A DNA stretch of 58,743 bases from Clostridia bacterium. GTDB lineage: Bacteria; Bacillota; Peptococcia; DRI-13; UBA5745. Below are positions 16,664 through 24,686 of this stretch, in pieces. Below the pieces are notes generated by a model, which saw nothing but the letters and a program-made list of their open reading frames with translations, was not told the origin of the DNA and did not search any database. Within the stretch, counting starts at the first letter, position 1; the number at the start of each line of letters is the position of its first letter. The position numbers and the translations under genes were made by a program. The stretch lies in the NCBI GenBank assembly GCA_018436095.1, contig JAHDMJ010000002.1, forward strand, positions 1 to 58,743, given 5' to 3'.

Positions 16664-17935
16664 TCAGCTCTTCTTATGGAAATTGCGGAACTCGCTGTAG
16701 CCTTCTTTCTCCAGCTGCTCCCGCTGAAATTTGCTGTTTTTATTCTTGGCGGTGACCAGCACGGTGGAGCCTGCCCGCCGCTCCCGGCCGGCCTCCAGCA
16801 GCATGGCGCAAAGCTCCTCGCCGGCTAAGCCTTTCTCCGCCAGAAATGCGATTTTTTTGCCGGTGGAGGGCACTGAAAAGCCTTGATCCAGCAGGATGGA
16901 AATGATCCGCTCAAAGCCGATGGAAAGGCCGCAGGCCGGCACCTGCAGATTGGTGAAGTTGCCTACCAATTGGTCATAACGGCCGCCGCCGCCTACGGAG
17001 CTGCCGAACTCTTTCATGGCGATTTCAAAGATAGGGCCTGTGTAATAGCCCATGCCCCGCACGAGGGTAGGATCAAAAACCAAATTGAAATTGCCTTGGC
17101 TTTCTTTGTCCTTTGTGGCTTCCACACAGCTCATGATCATGCCGAGGTCGCCGATGGCAGCCATAGCGCCGGCGCCGCCTTTGGCCGCCAGCTTTTCGCT
17201 GCAGACCTCCAGCAAGCTTTTGCCTTCCCGGGGCTGGAAAAACTCCAGGTAGGCATCCACGGCGGTTTGGGGGAGACCGGCAGCCAGAAGCTCGCCGGAG
17301 ACTCCTTCTAAACCGATCTTATCCATTTTATCTAAGATAATAAAAACCTTTTCGCTGCTGTCCTCCGGAAAGCCGCTATAAGCAGCCATGGCTTTCAATA
17401 GCTGCCGGTGATTCAGGCGCAGGGTAAAATCTTGAAAACCCAGCTTGCCTAAAAGGGTAGTGGTGGCAGTGATCAGCTCGATTTCCGCCAGCATAGAGCT
17501 TTCGCCCAGAATATCGATATCGCATTGAGTAAACTGGCGGAAGCGGCCTTTCTGAGGCCGGTCGGCCCGCCAGACGCTGCCAATCTGCAGGGCCTTAAAA
17601 GGGTTGGGCAGCTTGTCCAGATTATTGGCATAAAACCTGCACAGCGATACGGTGAGATCGTAACGCAGGCCATTGTCCACCAAATCGTCGGGGGAGGCCG
17701 CCTGCTCCAGAGAAAGCTTTTCACCCCGCTTCATGATTTTGAAGATCAAGCTCTCGTTTTCACCGCCCTGCTTGCTGGTCAGGTTGCCGATATGCTCCAT
17801 GCAGGGGGTCTCGATGGGGGTGAAGCCAAAGGTTTTATAGGTTTCTTTGATTAAGCCGATGGCATAATCCCGGATGGCCATTTCTTCGGGCAAAATATCT
17901 TTCATACCCTTGACCGGTGTTTTTGTCAGCGTCAT
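16664..17935 (-). CDS. hisS: Histidyl-tRNA synthetase
   Basis: Class II synthetase of 423 residues that charges tRNA-His. Visible signatures: the GMKDILPEE N terminus, motif 2 as RFRQFTQCDIDILGE, the histidine-A box-like RGMGYYTGPIFEI, and motif 3 as GLSIGFERI. The C-terminal anticodon-binding domain (from about residue 335) is present but ends with EGYSEFRNFHKKS. ATG 17935 follows AGAAGGAGT. It lies 25 bp after the flavoprotein gene and probably shares its transcript. No T-box leader is seen upstream of either gene. Confidence 0.95.
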   Translation of the reverse strand: MTLTKTPVKGMKDILPEEMAIRDYAIGLIKETYKTFGFTPIETPCMEHIGNLTSKQGGENESLIFKIMKRGEKLSLEQAASPDDLVDNGLRYDLTVSLCRFYANNLDKLPNPFKALQIGSVWRADRPQKGRFRQFTQCDIDILGESSMLAEIELITATTTLLGKLGFQDFTLRLNHRQLLKAMAAYSGFPEDSSEKVFIILDKMDKIGLEGVSGELLAAGLPQTAVDAYLEFFQPREGKSLLEVCSEKLAAKGGAGAMAAIGDLGMIMSCVEATKDKESQGNFNLVFDPTLVRGMGYYTGPIFEIAMKEFGSSVGGGGRYDQLVGNFTNLQVPACGLSIGFERIISILLDQGFSVPSTGKKIAFLAEKGLAGEELCAMLLEAGRERRAGSTVLVTAKNKNSKFQREQLEKEGYSEFRNFHKKS

Positions 17936-17960
17936 GATTATTCTTTACTCCTTCTGTAGG

Positions 17961-18584
17961 TTAACGAATGAAATTGGTCCTTTGGCGGGGCTGCTCCGGC
18001 CTTGGCAGGTCGATGTCTTCGGCGGCAATAGTCAAGCCTTTTAACATCCAGGCCATATTGCGGCCCAGGGTGCGCATGGTCTGCAGACCCTCCAGATCCT
18101 GCAATACCTCCTGGACAGTGGTGCCGTGGGTGGAATTCCAGTACTGGGAGGAGATCACCGGCATATTGGCTATAGTGAAATACTTATTTAAACGGTCAAA
18201 GGCGCTGCTGGCGCCGCCCCGGCGGCAATTAACCACAGCCGCAGCTGGCTTATAAGCGTATAGATGATGCTTAAGGTAAAACATCCGGTCGAGGAAGGAG
18301 CATAAAGCGCCGCAGGGTCCGGCAAAATAAACAGGAGAGCCTACCACCAGGCCGTCAGCTTTCGTAAGCAGGGTAATGGCCTCATTAACGTGATCGTCAT
18401 TAAAAATGCATCTGAGACTGTCTTTACAGGCCCGGCAATCAATGCAGCCCTGGACAGCCTTATTGCCAATATGGAATATGGTGGTCTCGATGCCTTCGTC
18501 GTTGATGGCTTTGGCCACTTCCGCCAAAGCGGTATAGGTGCAGCCCTTTTCCCGGGGACTGCCGTTAAGCAATAAAACCCTCAT
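17961..18584 (-). CDS. Iron-sulfur flavoprotein (flavodoxin fold, Isf-like)
   Basis: A 207-residue flavodoxin-fold protein of the NADPH-dependent FMN reductase superfamily. The FMN phosphate loop is LNGSPREKGCTYTAL near the N terminus. A compact cysteine motif, CIDCRACKDSLRC (Cx2Cx2Cx5C), matches the spacing known for the [4Fe-4S] site of iron-sulfur flavoproteins in anaerobes. VGSPVYFAGPCGAL is the second FMN loop. An electron-transfer role, perhaps reducing oxygen species or disulfides, is expected from the family, but the partner is unknown. ATG 18584 has TTGGAGGAAA upstream. A longer frame from 18617 is less likely. It precedes hisS by 25 bp. Confidence 0.8.
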   Translation of the reverse strand: MRVLLLNGSPREKGCTYTALAEVAKAINDEGIETTIFHIGNKAVQGCIDCRACKDSLRCIFNDDHVNEAITLLTKADGLVVGSPVYFAGPCGALCSFLDRMFYLKHHLYAYKPAAAVVNCRRGGASSAFDRLNKYFTIANMPVISSQYWNSTHGTTVQEVLQDLEGLQTMRTLGRNMAWMLKGLTIAAEDIDLPRPEQPRQRTNFIR

Positions 18585-18734
18585 TATTTTTCCTCCAATC
18601 CTCAACGTAATGCTCATCTATTATTCTCGGCTATAGGCATGGCCTCCGTCAAGTGTTATTTGGAAAATCATTTTAAAAAACCATAGAAATATGATATGAT
18701 TACCCTTAATTGTATTGAAATCAGGAGGGGCTTC

Positions 18735-19820
18735 ATGAAAATCGGACTGGTAGGGTTAAACCAGACAGGCAAAACCACAATTTTTAATTTACTTACAGGC
18801 AGAGAGGAGGGCAGCCAGGCCCCGGCGGGCAAAAGCGCCGCCAATACGGGGGTAGGCCTTGTTCCCGATAGCCGTATAGATTTTTTATCTCAGATGTTTA
18901 AACCGAAAAAAATCACTTATGCCCAGATTGAGCTAACGGATGTGGCAGGTTTTTCCGCTACCGGCGAAGGACAAAAATCCGGCGCCGCTAAGTTTTTAAA
19001 CGACGTACGGCCTTGCGAGGCTTTAATCCATGTGCTGCGGGCTTTTGAATCGGATTCGGTGATTCATGAACAAGGCGCTATCGATCCGGCCCGGGACTTG
19101 GAGGCTGTGGAAACGGAGATGCTTTTTGCCGATTTGGAGCTGGTAGAAAAACGGATAGACCGCATCAAGACAGGTAAGAAAATGACGAAAGAAAATGCCG
19201 ATGAATTAGCCAGGCTGGAACGCTGCTTTGCCTGGCTGGAAGGCGGCGGCACCATGCGGGAGATGGAGCTTTCCGAAGAGGAAAGGATTGCAATACGCAA
19301 TTATGCCTTTTTGACAGAAAAACCCCGTTTAGCTGTGGTAAACCTGGATGAAAGTCAGTTTAAAAAGAAAGACTATCCTAATAAAGAAGCTGTACGGTCA
19401 TTATGTTCCCAATTAAACATTCCCCTGCTGGAATTATGCGGCGAAATGGAGTTGGAGATCAGCCGCCTGCCGGAAGAAGACAAGCTGATGTTTATGGAGG
19501 ACTTAGGCCTTAGCGAGCCGGGAATTGCTGTACTGGCCAGGGCGGTCTACGGACTTTTGGGTTTGATTTCCTTTTTGACTGCCGGCGAAGACGAAGTCAG
19601 GGCCTGGACCATCGAAGAAGGTACCAGCGCCAGAGCGGCGGCGGGCAAGATCCACTCCGATATTGAGCGGGGCTTTATCCGGGCGGAAGTTGTTAAATTT
19701 GAGGACATTAAGTCTTTAGGTTCCATGGCGAAAGTCAAAGAAAAAGGTCTTTTCCGGTTGGAAGGCAAAGAATATACGGTTATTGACGGTGATATTATCA
19801 ATTTTCGATTTAATGTTTAG
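18735..19820 (+). CDS. YchF-like Obg-family NTPase with TGS domain
   Basis: A 361-residue P-loop protein. The N terminus (KIGLVGLNQTGKTTIFNLLTG) is a Walker A motif that differs from the canonical YchF PNVGKST. ELTDVAGF is the switch region and VVNLDES is the G4 element, of the NxxE type that gives YchF proteins ATP rather than GTP specificity. A central coiled-coil-like helical region (about 125-190) and a C-terminal TGS domain (AWTIEEGTSARAAAGKIH to DGDIINFRF) complete the YchF layout. It is probably a paralog rather than the standard ribosome-associated YchF. ATG 18735 follows AGGAGGGG; a start at 18696 is less likely. Confidence 0.8.
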   Translation: MKIGLVGLNQTGKTTIFNLLTGREEGSQAPAGKSAANTGVGLVPDSRIDFLSQMFKPKKITYAQIELTDVAGFSATGEGQKSGAAKFLNDVRPCEALIHVLRAFESDSVIHEQGAIDPARDLEAVETEMLFADLELVEKRIDRIKTGKKMTKENADELARLERCFAWLEGGGTMREMELSEEERIAIRNYAFLTEKPRLAVVNLDESQFKKKDYPNKEAVRSLCSQLNIPLLELCGEMELEISRLPEEDKLMFMEDLGLSEPGIAVLARAVYGLLGLISFLTAGEDEVRAWTIEEGTSARAAAGKIHSDIERGFIRAEVVKFEDIKSLGSMAKVKEKGLFRLEGKEYTVIDGDIINFRFNV

Positions 19821-19899
19821 ACATTTTTTCTCGGCAGCAGGAGAACTGCTTTCCATGTAGAAAATGATAATAATAATTATGGTGAGGGAGGAATGTACC

Positions 19900-20319
19900 A
19901 TGCGACAGAGAAACTGTGCCGGTGGCGTTGTGTTTGTCGACAATAAGGTATTTTTACTGCGTAATGATAAAGGCGAATGGGTGTTGCCTAAGGGCGTCAT
20001 CAGAGACGGCGAATTGGCCAGCGAGGTAGCACTCAAAAGGGTGGAGCACGAAGCTGGCCTAAAAGCAAAAATCGTTGCGCCGGCCGGGGAGACCCGTTAC
20101 GAATTCTTTTCGATTTCCCGGCGGGCCCCTATCAGCAATAAGATAGACTGGTTCATTATGCAGGCCGAAGATGAGAATTACACCATCAATAAAGAGGAAG
20201 GCTTCCAGGACGGCGGCTTTTATCCCACCAGCGAGGCTGCGGACAGGATCACTTATAGTCAGGATCAGGCTTTGGTGCGTTTGGCTTACGAAAAATATCT
20301 GGCCTTTCAGAAGGAATAG
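19900..20319 (+). CDS. Nudix-fold hydrolase-like protein with a degenerate Nudix box
   Basis: A 139-residue Nudix-fold protein with the order typical of small diphosphohydrolases (NCAGGVVF, then GEWVLPKG, then the box). The box reads GVIRDGELASEVALKRVEHE. Aligned with Gx5Ex7REUxEExGU, the conserved RE is KR and the first E of EE is H, leaving only one of the usual metal-binding glutamates. It may have weak or altered catalysis or be a binding protein. ATG 19900 follows GAGGGAGG. It begins 79 bp after the YchF-like gene and is closed by a terminator at 20354. Confidence 0.75.
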   Translation: MRQRNCAGGVVFVDNKVFLLRNDKGEWVLPKGVIRDGELASEVALKRVEHEAGLKAKIVAPAGETRYEFFSISRRAPISNKIDWFIMQAEDENYTINKEEGFQDGGFYPTSEAADRITYSQDQALVRLAYEKYLAFQKE

Positions 20320-20353
20320 CCTAGGAAAAATTAATAGATTTGGTCAGTTTTAT

Positions 20354-20377
20354 GCCGGGCGGGAAGCCCGGCTTTTT
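20354..20377 (+). terminator. Intrinsic terminator after the Nudix gene
   Basis: GCCGGGC (20354-20360) pairs with GCCCGGC (20366-20372) around a 5-base loop, followed directly by TTTTT. A textbook Rho-independent terminator. Confidence 0.9.
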
Positions 20378-20419
20378 ATGTCCCGAAGGGGACAGCAGGG
20401 AGAACCTATTTGTGCCGCC

Positions 20420-20475
20420 GAGGCCGCTGAAAAGGCGGGCTGCTCATCTTAGGGCTGAAATTTTGTACAATGCAG
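20420..20475 (+). repeat. Degenerate fragment of palindromic element A
   Basis: GAGGCCGCTGAAAA at 20420-20433 is identical to the left edge of element A copy 1. It is followed about 20 bases later by TGAAATTTTGTACAA, a reversed variant of the family motif. It looks like a decayed or deleted copy. No gene lies between 20320 and 20515. Confidence 0.45.
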
Positions 20476-20515
20476 CATATAGTTGGAAAGGCGGCTCAGA
20501 ATTCCGGTATTTTTG

Positions 20516-21175
20516 CTATAGCAAAGCCTGATCGTTGATGACCAGCTTAAACTGCAGCCCCAGGGCTTCTGCCGCTTTGCGGCAAAGGATCATCCGGACC
20601 AGAAAGATTTCGAAGTAATCCATGACGGAACTGTACTGGGTTTCAACGGTTAACTGTAGTTGGATATATGTGCGCTCCTTATCGATAGTGATTTCTGAGC
20701 CGATGACCGAATAGTTTACCCGGTCGTGGATATCGGTGACGCCGGCGTTGGTATTGCGCACCCGGCTGCGCCGTACGTCGGTTTTATCGGCCAGGATCAG
20801 GGCGGCGGCAATAGGGTTTACTACCACTGCCGTGGCCTCGTCGTGATTGCCGATAGCAGAGACGATAAGGGCGATATCTTCGGCGTCGGCGTTCATATTG
20901 TTCAGGATATGAAAGGCCATTAAAGCGCCGCTTTGGGCATGGTCCGCCCGGTTTACCAGATTGCCGATGTCATGGAGGTAGCCGGCAATTTGGGCAAGTT
21001 CCACATCCCGTTCCGGAAAGCCCATGGTTTCCAGAATGTATTTGGCGGTATCCGCTACTTTGGCCACATGGGCAAAGCTATGCTCTGTAAAGCCCAGGGC
21101 CACCAGGGCCTGGTCGGCCATCCGGATATAGGTATTAATGCAGGCGTCGTTTTTAATCTGTTCGAAGGTAAGCAT
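20516..21175 (-). CDS. HD-domain phosphohydrolase
   Basis: A 219-residue HD-superfamily protein. The metal-binding residues are visible as EHSFAHV (His near 32 and 36), YLHDIGNL (HD at 68-69) and RADHAQSG (near 78). Such proteins hydrolyse phosphate esters or nucleotides; the substrate is unknown. ATG 21175 (MLTFEQIKND) begins the conserved part, and a longer frame from 21316 would add 47 unrelated residues. A perfect TATAAT lies about 12 bases before the ATG, so the mRNA may have almost no leader. It is last in the buk-ptb direction but probably has its own promoter. Confidence 0.8.
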   Translation of the reverse strand: MLTFEQIKNDACINTYIRMADQALVALGFTEHSFAHVAKVADTAKYILETMGFPERDVELAQIAGYLHDIGNLVNRADHAQSGALMAFHILNNMNADAEDIALIVSAIGNHDEATAVVVNPIAAALILADKTDVRRSRVRNTNAGVTDIHDRVNYSVIGSEITIDKERTYIQLQLTVETQYSSVMDYFEIFLVRMILCRKAAEALGLQFKLVINDQALL

Positions 21176-21233
21176 AGATATATTATACCAAAAAATTGCC
21201 GGAAAATTTACTGACGCAGAAAAATTATGCAGC

Positions 21234-21268
21234 AAGAAGCAGCGGGGCTCAAGGGATCGCTGCTTCTT
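21234..21268 (-). terminator. Hairpin after ptb, probable terminator
   Basis: AAGAAGCAGCG (21234-21244) and CGCTGCTTCTT (21258-21268) form a perfect 11-bp stem with a 13-nt loop. On the minus strand it follows the ptb stop and is trailed by a T-rich stretch about 8 bases later. It likely ends or attenuates the buk-ptb transcript. Confidence 0.55.
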
Positions 21269-21296
21269 TCCATACTCGGTTTGTCTTTCCCTATAT

Positions 21297-22199
21297 TCAA
21301 TCAATGCATAGTACACAAGCCAGAGCCAGGGAAAGCAGCTTGTCCTGAGGCGAATCGGAGCGGGAGGTCATGATGACCGGTTGCCTGGCGCCCATTATAG
21401 CTGTAGCCAATGGCTTTTTGGCAATGTAGGTTACGGCTTTATGCAGCACGTTGCCCATGCGGATATCGGACATCAGCAGAATATCGGCATTGCCGGCTAT
21501 GGGGGAATCCAAGCCCTTGTGCTTTGCCGATTCCATAGAGAGGGCATTGTCCAAGGCAAAGGGCCCGTCAACAATACAGCCGGCTATCTGTCCCCGTTGG
21601 GCCATTTTGCTAAGTACAGCGGCGTCTAATGTGTCTTGCATCGACGGGTTTACCGTCTCTAAAGAAGTAATACAGGCTACGTGAGGCTGATCGTAACCGA
21701 TGCGCTGGGCTAAAACAACCGCATTTTCAATAATCTGCTTTTTCGCCGATAGATCCGGATCGATATTGATGGCGCAATCGGTAATCAACAAAAAGCCTTC
21801 CCTGTCGGGCTTTTCAATGATGCTGATTTCGCTAAGCAAATGTGAGCCGCGGATGCCCTTTTCTTTATCCAGGACTGCCTGCATAAATACAGCAGTAGGC
21901 AGTAAACCTTTCATGGGCAGATGGGCCTGGCGGCTGTGCAGCAGCTCAATTGATTTACGGGCAGCTTGATTAATATCCGGCTCATGAAGGATTTGACAAT
22001 GATCAAGCCTGTAGTTATGCCGGTGGGCCAATTCTTCGATTTTATTCTGATCGCCAATCAAAATAAATTCCGCCAGCCGCTGCTGGCCGGCCATGTGGGC
22101 AACCTCCAGCACATCAGGATCCTGGGCCGCGGCCACAGCCACAACTTTTGAGGAAATATGCTGCACAATTTCCAATAACTCTGCAAAATTTCGGATCAT
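21297..22199 (-). CDS. ptb: Phosphate butyryltransferase
   Basis: A 300-residue phosphotransacylase of the PTA/PTB family that exchanges CoA of an acyl-CoA for phosphate. Family features: VAVAAAQDPDVLEV at the N terminus, LPTAVFMQAVLDKE, the central VDGPFALDNALS motif, and the C-terminal NVLHKAVTYIA and ARQPVIMTSRSDS. It sits 11 bp after buk on the same strand, the standard pairing for acyl-CoA to acyl-P to ATP. Some Ptb-Buk pairs use branched or other short acyl groups, so butyrate is not certain. Together with the BMC-linked oxoacid oxidoreductase it may recover ATP from the acyl-CoA formed there. Confidence 0.9.
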   Translation of the reverse strand: MIRNFAELLEIVQHISSKVVAVAAAQDPDVLEVAHMAGQQRLAEFILIGDQNKIEELAHRHNYRLDHCQILHEPDINQAARKSIELLHSRQAHLPMKGLLPTAVFMQAVLDKEKGIRGSHLLSEISIIEKPDREGFLLITDCAINIDPDLSAKKQIIENAVVLAQRIGYDQPHVACITSLETVNPSMQDTLDAAVLSKMAQRGQIAGCIVDGPFALDNALSMESAKHKGLDSPIAGNADILLMSDIRMGNVLHKAVTYIAKKPLATAIMGARQPVIMTSRSDSPQDKLLSLALACVLCID

Positions 22200-22210
22200 C
22201 CGGGCACCTC

Positions 22211-23278
22211 CTATTCATATTCGTGGACAGGCACTTTACCTTCCAGGGCCAGAGCCCCGCCTTCATGCAAAGCCCGGAGCTCGTCCTCACCGGGATAATA
22301 GTAAAGCGGCGCAATCCAATGGACCCAGCGGGCGATTTCCGCCATCAAATAATGGCTGTTGGCCAGGCCGCCGGTAAAGGCCAAGGCATCGATTTTACCC
22401 TCCAAGACGCAGGCGCAGCCGCCGATCTCTTTACCGATCTGATAGGCCATGGCACAGTAAACCTCCCGGGCCTTTTCATCACCCTTTTCAATGCGTTTTT
22501 CGATTTCAACGCAGTTTTTTGTGCCAAGATGAGCATATAATCCCCCCTGGCCGTTGATCATCCGGTAAATTTCCTGGTATTCATATTTACCGCTGCAAGC
22601 TAAAGCCAGAAGGGCTCCGGCCGGGACTGTGCCGGCCCGTTCCGGCGCCATGGGGCCGTCGCCATCCAGGCCGTTATTAACGTCGATAACGCTGCCCTCG
22701 CAGTGGGCGGCGATGGATAGTCCGCTGCCGATGTGAGTGATAACAGCCCGCAGGCTTTCATAAGGCTTGCCAAGATCAGAGGCCAGCCTGCGGCCTACCG
22801 CTTTTTGATTCAGCGCCTGAAAATAGCTTTTTCGTTCCATTTCCGGCCGGCCGGTATAGCGGGCATAGGCCCACATCTCGTCCACACTGGGCGTATCTAC
22901 CGTGTATGCCGGAACACCCCATTCCTTTCCCAGATCGAAGGCGATCTTACAGCCCACACTACAGGGATGATTACCGTATTTGCGGCTGGTGGCGTCAGCG
23001 ATCATGGCTTGATTAATACGGTAGACACCGCTGCCCATGGGCTTTACCGGTGCGCCCCGGGAAACGATGGCGCTGCAATCACAGGAGGAAAAGAGCTGCT
23101 TATCCAGCCAATTCAGCAGTGTTTGCCGGCGATGGGAATATTGATTCCACAAATCTCCCAGTTCAATGGCAAGCTGCTGGGGCATTGGCAGATTGGCCTG
23201 GGCTTTGATCTCTTTGCCGTCATAGAGGGCAACCTTCGTTGAAGTGCCTCCCACATTCAGGACGATAATTCTCGTCAT
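22211..23278 (-). CDS. buk: Butyrate kinase
   Basis: A 355-residue ASKHA-fold acyl kinase that makes ATP from butyryl-phosphate (or a related acyl-phosphate) and ADP. The phosphate-binding ILNVGGTSTKVALY opens the protein, VITHIGSGLSIAAH and DGDGPMAPERAG are the butyrate kinase active-site segments, and ALAFTGGLANS is the adenosine loop. The length is right for Buk. It is first in the buk-ptb operon. Upstream, a CATAAT -10 element and a Crp-type palindrome suggest activation by a Crp/Fnr-family regulator, shared with the divergent TRAP operon. Confidence 0.93.
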   Translation of the reverse strand: MTRIIVLNVGGTSTKVALYDGKEIKAQANLPMPQQLAIELGDLWNQYSHRRQTLLNWLDKQLFSSCDCSAIVSRGAPVKPMGSGVYRINQAMIADATSRKYGNHPCSVGCKIAFDLGKEWGVPAYTVDTPSVDEMWAYARYTGRPEMERKSYFQALNQKAVGRRLASDLGKPYESLRAVITHIGSGLSIAAHCEGSVIDVNNGLDGDGPMAPERAGTVPAGALLALACSGKYEYQEIYRMINGQGGLYAHLGTKNCVEIEKRIEKGDEKAREVYCAMAYQIGKEIGGCACVLEGKIDALAFTGGLANSHYLMAEIARWVHWIAPLYYYPGEDELRALHEGGALALEGKVPVHEYE

Positions 23279-23339
23279 GTTCTGCTCCCCGCTTTCTCTG
23301 TTCTATAAGGCATAGCCGATTTTTAAAATTGCATAACTG

Positions 23340-23382
23340 ATTATGCCAGAAGAAGGGGAGGATAGCTGTGTAAAAAAACACA
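23340..23382 (-). promoter_or_regulatory. buk promoter with Crp-type operator
   Basis: The palindrome TGTGT-AAAAAA-ACACA lies at 23367-23382. On the minus strand, CATAAT (23345-23340) is a good -10 element. The distance from operator centre (23374.5) to -10 centre (23342.5) is 32 bp, which places the operator near -41.5 of the inferred start, the class II activator position. The same geometry occurs on the other strand for dctP. Confidence 0.65.
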
Positions 23383-23421
23383 TTTTTCAAACATAATTAA
23401 ATATTACGAAAAAAAAGATTT

Positions 23422-23466
23422 TATGTGTAAAACGACACATACGCCAAAAAAATGCGGTGCTACAAT
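23422..23466 (+). promoter_or_regulatory. dctP promoter with Crp-type operator
   Basis: TATGTGTAAAACGACACATA (23422-23441) is a palindrome with 7-bp arms and the same TGTGT-N6-ACACA core as the site at 23367. TACAAT at 23461-23466 is the -10 element. Operator centre (23431.5) to -10 centre (23463.5) is again 32 bp. Transcription would start near 23473, ahead of the AGGAGGG site of dctP. Confidence 0.7.
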
Positions 23467-23510
23467 GGACATGAATTCAACACCTAAAATTGATAGGAGG
23501 GTATCAGGTC

Positions 23511-24590
23511 ATGAAGCATTGGCGGATATTTACAACTATGGTGTTCTTATTGGCCGCATGTATTGTGTTAACCGGTTGTGGCGGTAACGGCGATACCAAG
23601 GTGACTGCTGCCGGCGGCTCCCAGGGGTCCGAAGGCCCGGCTTCCCCGGCAACCGCATCCCCGGCTGTGGCGGAATACATCATTAAGGTTGGCCACACCA
23701 CTTCAGAAAATCACTCTTCACATCTGACTTTCGTCAAGTTTAAAGAGTTGATTGAGGCCAAAAGCGGCGGCCGTATTGCGGTGGAAATCTACCCCAACGG
23801 CACACTGGGAAATGACAGGGAATGTATTGAGGGTGTACAAATGGGCACAATCACCATGACCGGTATTTCCAGCGCGATGGTTGCACAATTTGAGAAAAGC
23901 CTGAGTATCTTCGATCTGCCCTTTCTGTTTCCTAACCGTGAGACTGCCTATAAAGTCTTTGAAGACCCGGCTGTTGGCGGTGTGCTGAAAACAAATATGG
24001 AGGCAAAGGGCTTTGTCTGCCTGGGCTTTGCAGAGGCGGGCTATCGGAATCTTACTACCACTGCCAAACAAGTCAAAACCATGGCGGATTTAAAAGGCAT
24101 GAAGATTCGCACCATGAGCAGCAATTACCATGTGGCGGCTTGGGAAGCTTATGGCGCCAGCCCCACTCCTATCTCTTTCAGTGAACTGTACACCGCATTG
24201 CAGCAGAAAACGGTAGACGGGCAGGAGAACCCTTATGGCTTGATTCTTTCCCAGAAATTCAATGAGGTTCAGCCCTACTGCACCGAAACCGGCCATATTC
24301 TTACCGTTGTGCCTTTGATTATCAACAAGGTATTTGTAGACAGCCTGCCTGATGATCTGGAAAAAGCGGTGCTGGAAGCGGGAGCCGAGGCTGTGCAATA
24401 TAACTATGGCTTGGCTCAGGAAGAAGAAGAGACTGCCAAACAGGAGCTTATCGACAGCGGTATGGAAATATTCCCTCTTGCCAATGAAGAGAAAGACAAA
24501 TTTCGCAAAGCTGCCATGGTCGTATACGATGCGATGAAAGCCGAAATTGGCAGCGATATCATCGATGCCGCCCTTGTGCACTTAAATTGA
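23511..24590 (+). CDS. dctP: TRAP transporter substrate-binding protein (DctP), system 1
   Basis: A 359-residue extracytoplasmic solute receptor, lipid-anchored: the signal peptide ends in the lipobox VLTGC, followed by a Gly/Ala/Pro-rich linker. The DctP fold is clear from VGHTTSENHSSH, EIYPNGTLGNDRE, KIRTMSSNYHVAAWEA (with the arginine that binds substrate carboxylates) and FSELYTALQQKTVDGQENP. The substrate is probably an organic acid. ATG 23511 is used, after AGGAGGG at 23496. It starts the operon dctP-dctQ-dctM-hydroxyacid dehydrogenase and is preceded by a Crp-type site. Two hairpins after its stop could favour its expression over that of the membrane subunits. Confidence 0.93.
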   Translation: MKHWRIFTTMVFLLAACIVLTGCGGNGDTKVTAAGGSQGSEGPASPATASPAVAEYIIKVGHTTSENHSSHLTFVKFKELIEAKSGGRIAVEIYPNGTLGNDRECIEGVQMGTITMTGISSAMVAQFEKSLSIFDLPFLFPNRETAYKVFEDPAVGGVLKTNMEAKGFVCLGFAEAGYRNLTTTAKQVKTMADLKGMKIRTMSSNYHVAAWEAYGASPTPISFSELYTALQQKTVDGQENPYGLILSQKFNEVQPYCTETGHILTVVPLIINKVFVDSLPDDLEKAVLEAGAEAVQYNYGLAQEEEETAKQELIDSGMEIFPLANEEKDKFRKAAMVVYDAMKAEIGSDIIDAALVHLN

Positions 24591-24607
24591 TTCCCTCTCA
24601 CATTTAC

Positions 24608-24664
24608 GGGCCGCCACCTAAACGGTGCGGCCCGGCTTATCCCGGCAGAGGCTTTGCCTGCCGG
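24608..24664 (+). other. Two hairpins between dctP and dctQ
   Basis: GGGCCGCCACC-TAAAC-GGTGCGGCCC (24608-24633, one bulge) is followed by CCGGCAG and CTGCCGG (24642-24664). No T-run follows. In transport operons such intercistronic stems often stabilise the binding-protein mRNA, raising its level above the membrane components. The second TRAP operon has only 25 bp at this place and lacks the stems. Confidence 0.55.
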
Positions 24665-24686
24665 TGTATCATAACGGAGGTGCATA

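Noticed and set aside
17936-17960. T-box leader directly before hisS
   Set aside because: Only 25 bp separate hisS from the flavoprotein gene; no leader could fit.
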